Shown here one piece after another: positions 26,613-34,614 of a stretch of 64,000 nucleotides of DNA. Position numbers and translations under genes: made by a program. Positions within the stretch are counted from its first letter, which is position 1. Each line of letters begins with the position of its first letter. Source of the DNA: Actinomycetota bacterium (GTDB taxonomy: Bacteria > Actinomycetota > Actinomycetes > Actinomycetales > Dermatophilaceae); the NCBI GenBank assembly GCA_020161815.1, contig JAIUOP010000007.1, positions 1-64,000 on the forward strand. The letters are read 5' to 3'. A model generated the notes under the pieces. It was not told the origin of the DNA and ran no database searches. It was given only the letters and a program-made list of their open reading frames with translations.

Positions 26613-27503
26613 CCGCGGGCCGAGGGGCTCTCGACTGAGCTCGAGGAGCAGCTCGACGACCCGATCGGCGGCCTTGTTGCGCGGGCCGCCCTCCCGGACC
26701 ATCGCCACGAGGGCCCGCTCCGGCGGATCGACGATGTCGACCAGGGTGACGGTCTCCGGCGCGGCCCGCGCTGCCAGTCGGGGCAGGACGGTGATCGCGA
26801 CCCCCGCCTCGACGAAGGCGAGCGCGCTGTAGTGGTCCTGGGCCTGCACGGAGAACCGCGGCGTGAATCCGCGGGCCGAGCAGGCGGCGACGAGCACGCG
26901 GTGACCCGGGCTGGCGAGGTAGTCGTTGGTGACCCAGGCCCGGTCCTGGAGGTCGACCAGCTCGACCTGGCGCTCGCCGGCGAGCGGGTCATCGGGCGCC
27001 ACGGCGAGGACATAGGGGTCGACCATGAGTGGCACCTTGCGGTAGCCCGGACGGCGCGCGTTCTCGGTGTTGTCCATCGTCACGTCGATGTCGGGGTGCG
27101 TCGAGCGGGCCCCGAGCTCGGTGAGCACGAGGTCGACGACGAGGTCGGGCATGTCCTTGGTGAGGCGGCGCACGACCTGCGGCATCCAGGCCGCGCCGGC
27201 CGAGGCGAAGTAGCCCAGGACGAGCCGGCCGGTGCGGCCCTCGCGCAGGTCGGCCACGACCGAGTCCAGCCGGGTCCACTGCCGCAGCACGTCCTCGGCA
27301 TGGGCGAGCAGGCTCTCGGCGGCGGGTGTGGGCTCGATGCCGCGACCGACCCGGTCGAACAGGTCCAGCCCGGTCTGCCGCTGCAGGGCCGCCATGTGCT
27401 GGCTCACGGCCGAGGGAGTCATCCTCAGGTTGTCCGCCGCGGCCTGGATCGAGCCACTGGCCATGACCGAGCGGAAGACGTTGAGCCGGTGCGGATCGAG
27501 CAT
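26595..27503 (-). CDS. LysR family transcriptional regulator (ArgP-like)
   Basis: A 302-residue LysR protein. The N-terminal winged helix-turn-helix is SIQAAADNLRMTPSAVSQHMAALQRQTG (about residues 18-45), followed by the effector domain (LVLGYFASAGAAWMPQVVRRL). The N-terminal pattern is close to ArgP/IciA types that respond to amino acids. TAGGCT six bases before the ATG (minus strand) gives a leaderless start. It is divergent from a 56-residue gene across an AT-rich promoter, the usual place for a LysR-controlled target. Confidence 0.9.
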   Translation of the reverse strand: MLDPHRLNVFRSVMASGSIQAAADNLRMTPSAVSQHMAALQRQTGLDLFDRVGRGIEPTPAAESLLAHAEDVLRQWTRLDSVVADLREGRTGRLVLGYFASAGAAWMPQVVRRLTKDMPDLVVDLVLTELGARSTHPDIDVTMDNTENARRPGYRKVPLMVDPYVLAVAPDDPLAGERQVELVDLQDRAWVTNDYLASPGHRVLVAACSARGFTPRFSVQAQDHYSALAFVEAGVAITVLPRLAARAAPETVTLVDIVDPPERALVAMVREGGPRNKAADRVVELLLELSREPLGPRSRRGR

Positions 27504-27519
27504 GGGGACAGCCTAGACC

Positions 27520-27594
27520 GAGTTTCAGTGATTCTTAATTACTCTGAAGTAAAGTTGCCTTGTCCTTAATTGTTGAATGCGGGACCATTGAGAC
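27520..27594. promoter_or_regulatory. AT-rich divergent promoter region of the LysR gene and the 56-residue gene
   Basis: About 75 bp of strikingly AT-rich sequence in a very GC-rich window. CTTAATT occurs twice (about 27534-27540 and 27565-27571). Between them is an imperfect inverted pattern TTAATTACTCTGAAGTAAAG. LysR regulators bind T-N11-A-type sites of this sort. This is the best candidate for the LysR operator and the promoter of the rightward small gene. Confidence 0.55.
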
Positions 27595-27765
27595 ATGACG
27601 ACGCACCGCCTCCTCCACATCGAGTCCGCCCAAGCCCTTGCCGACCGCCTCCGCACCGCCCGCCACCACGGCCGCGGCTGGACCCGGGTCCAGGACCGCG
27701 ACTTCCAGCGCGAGACCAACGAGCTCCAGCTCATGGCGCAGTCCGGCCCGTACCGCCTGTTCTGA
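27595..27765 (+). CDS. Conserved-looking small protein of 56 residues divergent from LysR
   Basis: An ATG-to-TGA frame of 57 codons with strong GC3 bias. It encodes a basic, Arg/His/Gln-rich protein starting MTTHRLLHIES and ending SGPYRLF. No transmembrane segment or metal motif is seen and I do not recognise a family. Support for coding comes from codon use, the clean AT-rich promoter directly in front and hairpins directly after the stop (27797-27869). Its position opposite a LysR regulator suggests it is the regulated target. The function is unknown. Confidence 0.65.
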   Translation: MTTHRLLHIESAQALADRLRTARHHGRGWTRVQDRDFQRETNELQLMAQSGPYRLF

Positions 27766-27796
27766 GTCACCCGCGGCCCCCGTCACGCCCACGAGC

Positions 27797-27869
27797 GTGG
27801 CCAGGGCTTGCAGGCCACGACCACGGCTCCCCTCCCTGTGGAGGTGGAGCCGTCCGTCATTCATGGACG
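27797..27869. terminator. Tandem hairpins after the 56-residue gene
   Basis: Three short inverted repeats follow in series: GTGGCC/GGCCAC (27797-27818), ACGGCTCC/GGAGCCGT (27823-27853) and CGTCC/GGACG (27851-27869). They lie between the small gene and the convergent exonuclease gene, whose stop is at 27935. A bidirectional termination zone is likely. Confidence 0.6.
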
Positions 27870-27934
27870 GCCGAGATGGTGATGGTGCCGGGGACAGGCC
27901 CTGACATCGCGACCACGGTGCGCCAGCCTCTGGA

Positions 27935-28627
27935 TCAGGACTGGGCGAGGACGGACTTCAACGTCAGTGACCCCTCGCCGGACAGCTCGTCGGCCTGGGC
28001 GAGGAAGAGCTCGGCGCAGGCGATCGCGTCGATGAGCGGGTCGTGCGCCTTGTAGACCGGCAGGCCATACCGGTCGCGGGCCGCCCACAGCCGCAGTGAT
28101 CCGGGAGCGGGATCGGCCCCGAAGGCCGTCGGGATCAGTCGCCGCTGCAGCTCGAGGGTGTCCACGGACTGGCACTCGAAGGCCCCGGACCACAGGCGCG
28201 CACAGGCCGCTCGGGTGAACCGCCGCTCCAGGGTGGCGAAGTGGGCCAGGAGGACCCGACCGGTCAGTGCGGCCAGGACCTCTTCCATGGCCTGCTCCAG
28301 CGCCACGCCACCGACGAGGTCGTCGTCGGTCACCCCGTGCACCGTGGCGCTGCGGCCGACCTCGACGCCTGCCGCGACGACGAAGGACCGGGCCCGTGAC
28401 AGCTCGATGCGTCCGCCGACGAGCGGCACGAAACCCACCGCCACCACGTGGTCACGGTCGGGGTCCATCCCCGTCGTCTCGTAGTCGAGGGCGAGGAACT
28501 CGACCTCCGCCAGCGGGCGGTGGTCGGCCTGGAAGGGGGTTGCGAGGTACTCCGCCAGCGGCCCCCGGACCGACCCCCGGAGGGCACGCTGGCGCCGCTC
28601 GTCAGCAGTGCGCCGGAACCACGCCAT
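27935..28627 (-). CDS. DnaQ-like 3'-5' exonuclease family protein
   Basis: A 230-residue DEDD exonuclease. Motif I ALDYETTGMDPDRDHVVAVG lies near residue 46, motif II region LLAHFATLERRFTRAA near residue 126 and motif III HDPLIDAIACAELFLAQ near residue 195 (His/Asp), matching the polymerase III epsilon fold. It follows the CBS/DUF294 gene by 15 bp. This pairing of a putative signal-transduction nucleotidyltransferase with a DnaQ-like nuclease is recurrent in bacteria, although its role is unresolved. A housekeeping epsilon subunit is unlikely given the context. Confidence 0.88.
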   Translation of the reverse strand: MAWFRRTADERRQRALRGSVRGPLAEYLATPFQADHRPLAEVEFLALDYETTGMDPDRDHVVAVGFVPLVGGRIELSRARSFVVAAGVEVGRSATVHGVTDDDLVGGVALEQAMEEVLAALTGRVLLAHFATLERRFTRAACARLWSGAFECQSVDTLELQRRLIPTAFGADPAPGSLRLWAARDRYGLPVYKAHDPLIDAIACAELFLAQADELSGEGSLTLKSVLAQS

Positions 28628-28642
28628 GACCGACTCCCGTGC

Positions 28643-30514
28643 TCACATGAAGTTCGTCGGGTAGCGGGAGGCCATCGCCGACTGGGCGGAGCGGACGATG
28701 CCGAAGGCCTCGCGCAGGTGCCTCTTGTCGAAGGAGCTCAGCTGGTCGGGGTTGACCCGGTTGTCGACCTCGTGACCGGCGCGGACCTGCGCCGCCTGGT
28801 GCCGCAGCCGCACGTAGGAGATGTACTCGAAGGCATCGGAGAGATCGGCCCCCTTGTCCTCGTTGATGATGCCGGCAGCCACCGCGGCCGCGATGCGCGC
28901 CTGGGTGTTGAGCGCCGGGGAGCCGACGGCGAGCGCGTGCACGCGCGCCAGCTCGACCACCGCGCCGACCCCGCCCCGCTTGATGTCGAGGGTGTCGCGG
29001 TGCTCCCCCTCCTTGGCCAGGACGAAGCCCTTGAAGAAGCCAAGTGGCGGCTCGTTGAGCGTGGCCGCCTTGGCCAGGTGCGCGAGGAAGAGCCGCGCGT
29101 CCGGCGACTGCTTGAGGATGCCGTTGGCGAGCTTGGCGTGGAGCCCGACGTCGCCGTGGATGGGGCGCATGTCGAAGAAGATGCTCGCCCGCAGGATCGC
29201 ATCCGGCACCGGCTCGGTCAGCCAGGTGGTGAACGCGGCCTTCCAGTCGCGCAGCCGCATCCGCCACTGCGGGTTCGTCGCCATCACGTCGCCATCGCAG
29301 CGCGGGTAGCCGCACTCGACCAGGGCGGCCGTCACCCACTCGGCAAGCCGGGCGAACCAGTCGAGGTCGGCGTCGGTGGCGGCGTTGTCGAGGATGAGCG
29401 CGTGGTCCTGGTCGGCGGCGAGGGCCTGCTCGAGCCGCGCCCGCGAGCCGAGCGTCACCCACACATACGGCACCGGCGCCGGGCCCAGCTCCTGCTCGGC
29501 CAGGACGAGCAGCCGCCGCTCGACGGCATCACCGATCGCGGTCACCACCCGCCCGATGTCCTCGGCCGTCGCGTCCTGGGACACCAGCGACTCGACGACG
29601 GCGCTGAGCCGGGCGTTGACCGCGGCCACCCCGGCCGCCGTCTGCTGCTTCTGGACGTCCCCGACGAGGTAGATCGGGCTGGCCTGCACCATGCGCATGA
29701 GGTCGGTGGTCGTGATGACCCCGACCGGCCGCGACCCGTCGAGGATCGGCAGGTGGTGGATGTTGCGCCCGACCATCTCCAGCAGCACCTCGAAGGCCAG
29801 CGCCCCGATGTCCCCGGTGATCGGGCGCTCGGTCATCACCTCACGCAGCGGCGTCTCCCCCGGGCGGCCCTCGGCGAGGACCCGGTTGCGCAGGTCGCGG
29901 TCGGTGACGATCCCGACGAGCTCGTCGTGGTCGTCACCCACGACGAGCAGCGATGAGGCCCCCTGGTCCCGCATCGCGCGTGCGGCCTCCTGCACGCTGA
30001 CCCCGACGCGGATCGTGATCGGCTCGCGACGGATCAGGTCGCGCACGCTCGTCTTGAGCATCGCCTGCGTGGATCCGGAGTCCTGGAGCCTGGCGACGGC
30101 GCCGCCCATCCGGCGCGCACGCAGCTCGTCGAAGAAGTGCGCGAAGTCCGGGTTCCCGGCGACGAGCGCCCGGAACTCACCCTCGGGCAGGACATAGAAC
30201 AACGAGTCCTCGATCGTGCTCACCTCGAAGGCCGAGGGATTGCCGAGCGTCAGCGTGATCGCGCCGAAGGCGTCCCCCGGCTCGCCCTTGTCCACGAGCA
30301 GGTCCTGGTCGTCCCGCACGTCGACCGCCCCCGACCGGAGGATGAACAGGCTGTGGTTGTCGCGACCACGCGTGATGATCGACCGTCCCCGTCGGTAGTA
30401 CTCGATGGCGAGCTTGCGCGGCAGCTTGCCGAGCACGTCCGGCGGGAGGGTGTCGAAGGGTGCGTGACGGGCGAGGAAGTCGCGGATCTCCGACAGCTCG
30501 ACGTCGAGGGCCAT
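28643..30514 (-). CDS. Cyclic nucleotide-binding, CBS and DUF294 nucleotidyltransferase-like protein
   Basis: A 623-residue protein. Residues about 15-120 are a cyclic-nucleotide-binding barrel (RGRSIITRGRDNHSLFILRSGAVDV, GEPGDAFGAI). Residues about 155-280 are a CBS pair (LLVVGDDHDELVGIVTDRDLRNRV, HLPILDGSRPVGVITTTDLMR). Next is the DUF294 nucleotidyltransferase-like domain (WVTLGSRARLEQALAADQDHALIL near residue 375) and its C-terminal substrate domain. The arrangement is known from bacterial signal-transduction proteins that sense adenyl nucleotides. The start ATG 30514 was chosen because the frame upstream lacks conserved sequence. It is upstream of and probably cotranscribed with the exonuclease. 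Confidence 0.9.
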   Translation of the reverse strand: MALDVELSEIRDFLARHAPFDTLPPDVLGKLPRKLAIEYYRRGRSIITRGRDNHSLFILRSGAVDVRDDQDLLVDKGEPGDAFGAITLTLGNPSAFEVSTIEDSLFYVLPEGEFRALVAGNPDFAHFFDELRARRMGGAVARLQDSGSTQAMLKTSVRDLIRREPITIRVGVSVQEAARAMRDQGASSLLVVGDDHDELVGIVTDRDLRNRVLAEGRPGETPLREVMTERPITGDIGALAFEVLLEMVGRNIHHLPILDGSRPVGVITTTDLMRMVQASPIYLVGDVQKQQTAAGVAAVNARLSAVVESLVSQDATAEDIGRVVTAIGDAVERRLLVLAEQELGPAPVPYVWVTLGSRARLEQALAADQDHALILDNAATDADLDWFARLAEWVTAALVECGYPRCDGDVMATNPQWRMRLRDWKAAFTTWLTEPVPDAILRASIFFDMRPIHGDVGLHAKLANGILKQSPDARLFLAHLAKAATLNEPPLGFFKGFVLAKEGEHRDTLDIKRGGVGAVVELARVHALAVGSPALNTQARIAAAVAAGIINEDKGADLSDAFEYISYVRLRHQAAQVRAGHEVDNRVNPDQLSSFDKRHLREAFGIVRSAQSAMASRYPTNFM

Positions 30515-30534
30515 GGGTCCATGCCTATCAGGCC

Positions 30535-30605
30535 GGTATGCCGTCCGCTCCCCACCCGTGGCCACGCGCGCCGAGCGCTCCGCTCACCGCGCCGGACGGC
30601 ATACC
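30535..30605. repeat. Inverted pair of the GTATGCCG octamer forming a 13-bp stem
   Basis: GGTATGCCGTCCG (30535-30547) and CGGACGGCATACC (30593-30605) are exact complements separated by 45 bp. They lie in the gap between the CBS/DUF294 start and the rhodanese lipoprotein terminator. This is the only place in the window where two copies of the dispersed octamer form an extended hairpin outside a gene. Confidence 0.7.
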
Positions 30606-30630
30606 CCTTGCCCTTCTTCCTCCCCACCCG

Positions 30631-30704
30631 CACCCCGTCGAGCGAGCACGAATCGCCGGGGGAAACCTCGGATTCCGGGCGATTCCTGCTCGCTCGACGG
30701 GGTG
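30631..30704. repeat. Long hairpin downstream of the rhodanese lipoprotein gene
   Basis: The outer stem CACCCCGTCGAGCGAGCA/TGCTCGCTCGACGGGGTG is perfect. One C:C mismatch then separates it from an inner GAATCGCC/GGCGATTC stem, giving roughly 26 paired bases around a 20-nt loop. It starts 26 bp after the rhodanese stop, so it can act as its terminator, but the stem is much longer than needed for that. Confidence 0.72.
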
Positions 30705-30729
30705 GAGGAGGGGTCAGGGGGGAGCGGGC

Positions 30730-31149
30730 TCAGGGTGTGGCGACGGCGATCTCGCCACCCGCGGCCTGCCAGGCGCCGATGCCCCCGGCGAGGTGGTAGG
30801 CGTTCGTGAAGCCGAGCTCCTTCATCTGGGCCAAGGCCGTGGCCGAGCGATTGCCGCTGCGGCAGTAGACGGCATACTCGCCGTCCTTGGGGAGCTTGCC
30901 GACCTCCCCCTTGAAGTCGGGGCCGTTGAGGTCGACGTTGATCGCGCCCGGGATGTAGCCCGCCGCGAACTCCTCGGGCGTGCGGACGTCGAGGATGGTG
31001 ACGCCCGGCTTGGCGCTGGCCTCGCCGAAGGCCCTGGCGTCGAGCGTGTCACCGCCGCCGGCGGAGCTGCACGCCGCCAGGCCGAGGACGAGGCCGGCAC
31101 CGACGAGCACGAGGCGACGGGTCGGTCGGGGGTTCACGGTGCGCGCCAT
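30730..31149 (-). CDS. Rhodanese-domain lipoprotein
   Basis: A 139-residue protein. The N-terminus has a twin-Arg-like PTRRLVLVGAG segment and a lipobox LAAC at residue 27, so it is exported and lipid-anchored outside the membrane. Residues about 38-136 form a single rhodanese domain with ILDVRTPEEFAAGYIPGA and the active loop YCRSGNRS. It would bind sulfane sulfur at the cell surface. It has an AAGGAG ribosome-binding site (31161-31166) and shares the operator at 31194-31209 with the divergent CstB-like gene. Confidence 0.92.
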   Translation of the reverse strand: MARTVNPRPTRRLVLVGAGLVLGLAACSSAGGGDTLDARAFGEASAKPGVTILDVRTPEEFAAGYIPGAINVDLNGPDFKGEVGKLPKDGEYAVYCRSGNRSATALAQMKELGFTNAYHLAGGIGAWQAAGGEIAVATP

Positions 31150-31193
31150 GGGCGGGAATACTCCTTGGGAGGGGTCAGTTGCTCCAGCACTGT

Positions 31194-31209
31194 ATACCCC
31201 CTAGGGTAT
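31194..31209. promoter_or_regulatory. CstR/CsoR-type operator ATACCCCCTAGGGTAT (divergent)
   Basis: Identical to the site at 7148-7163. It lies between the divergent rhodanese lipoprotein and CstB-like genes and overlaps potential -10 boxes on both sides (TATCCT at 31207-31212 rightward and TATACA at 31191-31196 leftward). One bound repressor could therefore shut off both promoters. Confidence 0.85.
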
Positions 31210-31240
31210 CCTGTTGAGTCACCGAGCCAAGGAGTTCCCG

Positions 31241-32632
31241 ATGATCTTCACCCAGTACTACCTCGACTGCCTCTCCCAGGCGTCCTACCTCGTCGCCGAC
31301 GAGGAGTCCCGCCGGGCGGTCGTCGTCGACCCTCGTCGTGACGTCGAGGAGTACCTCGCGGACGCCCGCGAGCAGGGCCTGACCATCGTCGGCATCATCA
31401 ACACCCACTTCCACGCCGACTTCGTCTCCGGGCACCTCGAGCTCGCCAAGGAGACCGGCGCCTGGATCGGCTACGGCGATGCCGCCAAGGCCGAGTTCGA
31501 GATCCGCAGCCTCGCCGACGGCGAGCGCATCCACCTCGGCGACCCCGAGTCCGGCGTGACCCTGCAGGTCATGACCACGCCGGGCCACACGCCCGAGTCG
31601 ATCTCGGTCCTCGTCTTCGAGCACGCCTCCGACGAGACGGCCTATGGCGTCCTCACCGGCGACGCCCTCTTCATCGGCGACGTCGGCCGCCCGGACCTGC
31701 TCGCCTCGATCGGCGTCACCGCCGACGAGCTCGGCCGGATGCTCCACCACTCGATCCAGACCAAGCTCATGGGCCTGGACGACGCCGTCCGCGTCTTCCC
31801 GGCCCACGGCGCCGGGTCCGCCTGCGGCAAGAACCTCTCCACCGAGCGCCAGTCGACGATCGGTGAGCAGCGCCGCACCAACTACGCCTGCCAGCCGATG
31901 AGCGAGGACGACTTCCTCGCCGTCGTCACCGAGGGCCAGCCGAGCGCGCCGGGCTACTTCGTCTACAACGCGACGATCAACCGGCAGGAGCGCGACCTGC
32001 GCGAGCTCGAGACCGAGGTGCCGGGCCTGGACTACGAGCAGTTCCGCCAGGAGGTCGCCGTCGGGGCCCGCATCCATGACGCGCGCGACCCGCAGGAGTT
32101 CGCCGCCGGCCACCTCACCGGAGCCATCAACGTCCCCGCCGATGGCCGCATGGCCGAGACGGTGGGCATGGTCTTCGCCCCGACCGACCGCATCGTCATC
32201 GTCGCGCCCGAGGGCCTGGAGCAGCAGGTCGCCACCCGCATCGCCCGCATCGGCTTCGACCACGTCGTCGGCTTCCTCGCCGACCCTGAGGCCGCCATGA
32301 CCAGTCACCCCGAGGACGTCGAGCAGGCGAGCCGCCTCACGGTCGACCAGGCCGAGTCGGCGCTCGCCGACGGCAGCGTCCAGTTCGTCGACATCCGCAA
32401 CGCCGGCGAGGTCGCCGCGGGGATGATCCCCGGCGCCCGCCACATCCCGCTCGCCGAGCTCGTCGCCCGCCAGTCCGACCTCGACCGCGACACCCCGGTC
32501 ATCGTCAACTGCGCCGGCGGCTGGCGCTCCTCGGTCGGCGCCTCGACGCTGCGCTCGCTGGGCTTCACCGACGTCTCGGACCTGCTCGGCGGCTACGGCG
32601 CCTGGGAGAAGGCGCACGCCGCCGCGAGCTGA
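31241..32632 (+). CDS. cstB: Persulfide dioxygenase-rhodanese fusion (CstB-like)
   Basis: A 463-residue three-part protein. Residues 1-235 are a metallo-beta-lactamase fold with NTHFHADFVSGH (His56, His58, Asp60), TPGHTPES, TGDALFIGDVGRPD and PAHGAGSACG, as in non-haem iron persulfide dioxygenases. Residues about 265-350 are a rhodanese-like domain that lacks the active Cys (VIVAPEG). Residues about 360-460 are a complete rhodanese with NCAGGWRS (Cys424). This matches the domain order of CstB, which oxidises persulfides to thiosulfate. Placement behind a CstR-type operator and an AAGGAG site supports the role. Confidence 0.92.
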   Translation: MIFTQYYLDCLSQASYLVADEESRRAVVVDPRRDVEEYLADAREQGLTIVGIINTHFHADFVSGHLELAKETGAWIGYGDAAKAEFEIRSLADGERIHLGDPESGVTLQVMTTPGHTPESISVLVFEHASDETAYGVLTGDALFIGDVGRPDLLASIGVTADELGRMLHHSIQTKLMGLDDAVRVFPAHGAGSACGKNLSTERQSTIGEQRRTNYACQPMSEDDFLAVVTEGQPSAPGYFVYNATINRQERDLRELETEVPGLDYEQFRQEVAVGARIHDARDPQEFAAGHLTGAINVPADGRMAETVGMVFAPTDRIVIVAPEGLEQQVATRIARIGFDHVVGFLADPEAAMTSHPEDVEQASRLTVDQAESALADGSVQFVDIRNAGEVAAGMIPGARHIPLAELVARQSDLDRDTPVIVNCAGGWRSSVGASTLRSLGFTDVSDLLGGYGAWEKAHAAAS

Positions 32633-32669
32633 GTCCGTCTCTGCCCCACCGGGCTGGCACAGTGGGATC

Positions 32670-33725
32670 GTGCGTGCCCTGACCTACGCCGCGTTCGGCG
32701 GCCCCCTCACCGTCGTCGACCTGCCCGAGCCGACCGCGCCACCCGGTGGCGCCGTCGTCCGGGTCGAGGCCACCGGCCTGTGCCGCAGTGACTGGCACGG
32801 CTGGCTCGGCCACGACACCGACATCGCACGCTTCCCCCACGTCCCCGGGCACGAGTTCGCGGGCACGGTGAGCGCCGTTGGCGACGGGGTCGATCGCGCG
32901 TGGCTGGGTCGCCGGGTCACCGCCCCCTTCGTCTTCGCCTGCGGCGACTGCCCCGTATGCCGTGCCGGGGCCGGGCAGGTCTGCCCCCGTCAGCGCCAAC
33001 CGGGCTTCACCGACCCCGGATCGTTCGCCGAGCTCGTCGTCGTGCACGCGGCGGCGACCAACCTCGTGGCTCTCCCCGACGACCTGACCACGGCCCAGGC
33101 CGCCGGCCTGGGATGTCGGGTGGCGACGGCATACCGAGCCGTGACGGCACGCGCGGATGTCCGGGAGGGAGAGCGCGTCGTCGTCCTCGGGTGCGGCGGG
33201 GTCGGGCTGTCAGCCGTGGCCGCGGCGGTCTCGCGCGGCGCAGAGGTCATCGCGGTCGACCTGTCGGCGGCTTCGCTCGAGGCCGCGAAGGCCCTCGGTG
33301 CCGCGCACGGACTGCTCCAGGGCGACGACCTGCCCGACCGGGTCCACGAGCTCACCGGCGGCGGGGCCGAGGTGAGCATCGAGGCGCTGGGGTCACCGGC
33401 GACGGCGCGCGCCGGCATCCTCTGCCTCGGGCGGCGCGGACGCCATGTGCAGGTCGGCCTGCTGCCCCCGGCGGCTGGCGCCGCACCCATCCCGATGGAG
33501 CGCGTCATCGCCTGGGAGCTCGACGTCCTCGGCAGCCACGGCATGGATGCCCGGGACTACCCGGCTCTGCTCGAGGACGTCCGCACCGGGCGGATCCCGC
33601 TGGCGAGCATGCTCGACGAGCGCGATCCCCTCACCCTCGAGGAGGCGGCGACCGCGCTGCCGAGCATGGGCTCGGCCTACTCCCGCGGCATCGTCCTCAT
33701 CGACCCGGCCGCTAACCCCGGTTGA
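32670..33725 (+). CDS. Zinc-dependent alcohol dehydrogenase family protein
   Basis: A 351-residue MDR enzyme. The catalytic zinc ligands lie in GLCRSDWHG and GHEFAG, and the structural zinc Cys set in FACGDCPVCRAGAGQVCPRQ. The Rossmann motif GCGGVGLSAVAAA lies near residue 172. It should oxidise an alcohol or, given sulfur-gene proximity, possibly a thiol adduct such as S-hydroxymethyl-mycothiol, but the latter is speculation. GTG 32670 lies six bases after CACAGT. It is followed by a methyltransferase gene after 11 bp. Confidence 0.88.
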   Translation: MRALTYAAFGGPLTVVDLPEPTAPPGGAVVRVEATGLCRSDWHGWLGHDTDIARFPHVPGHEFAGTVSAVGDGVDRAWLGRRVTAPFVFACGDCPVCRAGAGQVCPRQRQPGFTDPGSFAELVVVHAAATNLVALPDDLTTAQAAGLGCRVATAYRAVTARADVREGERVVVLGCGGVGLSAVAAAVSRGAEVIAVDLSAASLEAAKALGAAHGLLQGDDLPDRVHELTGGGAEVSIEALGSPATARAGILCLGRRGRHVQVGLLPPAAGAAPIPMERVIAWELDVLGSHGMDARDYPALLEDVRTGRIPLASMLDERDPLTLEEAATALPSMGSAYSRGIVLIDPAANPG

Positions 33726-33736
33726 CCCGGCGAGCC

Positions 33737-34348
33737 ATGAGAGCGCCGAGGTGGTGGGACGAGCAGGTCCTCCCCCGCATGGTCGACCGCGCCTGCTCGA
33801 GCCACGAGGCTGACCGCTGGCGTCATTCCGTATGCCGTGGGGCCGGCGTCCGTGGGACCGTCCTCGAGTTCGGCTTCGCCTCGGGAGCGAATCTGCCCTT
33901 CTACGGTGACGACGTCGAGCAGGTCCTGGCCGTGGAGCCCGCGGACCTCGCGTGGGAGCGGTCCGCCGAGCGTCGAGCCGCCTTCGGGCGACCCGTGACG
34001 CGCATCAGCCGCGATGCCGCCGCCGTGGACCTCCCTGATCGCTCCGTCGATGCGGTGGTGTCGACGTGGACCTTGTGCACCATCCCCGACCTGGCCGGCG
34101 CCCTGGCCGAGGCGCAGCGCATGCTCCGTCCCGAGGGCGGCCTGCACTTCGTCGAGCACACGATGAGCTCCCGTCCCTTGCTCGCCTCGACCCAACGGAT
34201 GCTCCAGCCCGCGTGGGGCCTGTGGGCGGGCGGCTGCCACCTGGACCGGGACATACCCGGCGAACTGGGCTCCGCGGCATACACGATTCACCACCTGCAG
34301 TCGGCGGGTTGGTTCGTCGCCGGCATCGCCCGACCGCGGCGGACCTAG
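33737..34348 (+). CDS. Class I SAM-dependent methyltransferase
   Basis: A 203-residue methyltransferase. The SAM-binding motif I is VLEFGFASGANLPFY near residue 43. Motif II is VLAVEPADLAW and the post-motif stretch is VDAVVSTWTLCTIPDLAGALAEAQRMLRPEGGLHFVEH. This pattern resembles the UbiE/arsenite-methyltransferase-like group annotated as thiol or phospholipid methyltransferases. ATG 33737 is used; a TTG fifteen bases upstream would also be in frame. It probably forms one transcript with the alcohol dehydrogenase. The substrate is unknown. Confidence 0.82.
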   Translation: MRAPRWWDEQVLPRMVDRACSSHEADRWRHSVCRGAGVRGTVLEFGFASGANLPFYGDDVEQVLAVEPADLAWERSAERRAAFGRPVTRISRDAAAVDLPDRSVDAVVSTWTLCTIPDLAGALAEAQRMLRPEGGLHFVEHTMSSRPLLASTQRMLQPAWGLWAGGCHLDRDIPGELGSAAYTIHHLQSAGWFVAGIARPRRT

Positions 34349-34388
34349 CGGCAGTGCCGGGGGTCAGGCCGATGCGCGGTCCCGTGCG

Positions 34389-34550
34389 TCAGCGGCCGAA
34401 AAGCTTGGCGAAGAAGCCGGTGCTCGGCTCGCCCTGGTGACCCTGGCAGCGGTCGGCCTTGGGCACGCCGCGCATGACCTGGTCGACGTGCTGGCCGCAG
34501 CCGGCCCAGGTCGTCTTGCCACACTTGCGGCAGGTCACGGCTCGGCACAT
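34389..34550 (-). CDS. Small zinc-ribbon-like protein of 53 residues
   Basis: The frame starts at an ATG with GGAG nine bases upstream. The 53-residue product MCRAVTCRKCGKTTWAGCGQ... continues with a CQGH motif and ends FFAKLFGR. CxxC, Cys and His pairs predict a zinc or other metal/sulfur site. Proteins with this signature are widespread in actinobacteria but uncharacterised to my knowledge. It is divergent from the CoA-disulfide reductase gene and faces the same operator at 34590-34605, so it is predicted to be induced with the persulfide genes. Longer upstream frames are not supported. Confidence 0.8.
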   Translation of the reverse strand: MCRAVTCRKCGKTTWAGCGQHVDQVMRGVPKADRCQGHQGEPSTGFFAKLFGR

Positions 34551-34589
34551 GGGTGGTTCTCCTTCGACGGGGTCCGGGTCTCGGACACC

Positions 34590-34605
34590 ATACCCCAGGG
34601 GGTAT
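34590..34605. promoter_or_regulatory. CstR/CsoR-type operator ATACCCCAGGGGGTAT (divergent)
   Basis: A 16-bp palindrome between the 53-residue gene and the CoA-disulfide reductase gene. TATGGT occurs on both strands at its edges (34603-34608 rightward, 34587-34592 leftward). The rightward box is six bases from ATG 34615, giving a leaderless promoter occluded by the operator. Confidence 0.85.
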
Positions 34606-34614
34606 GGTGTTGTC

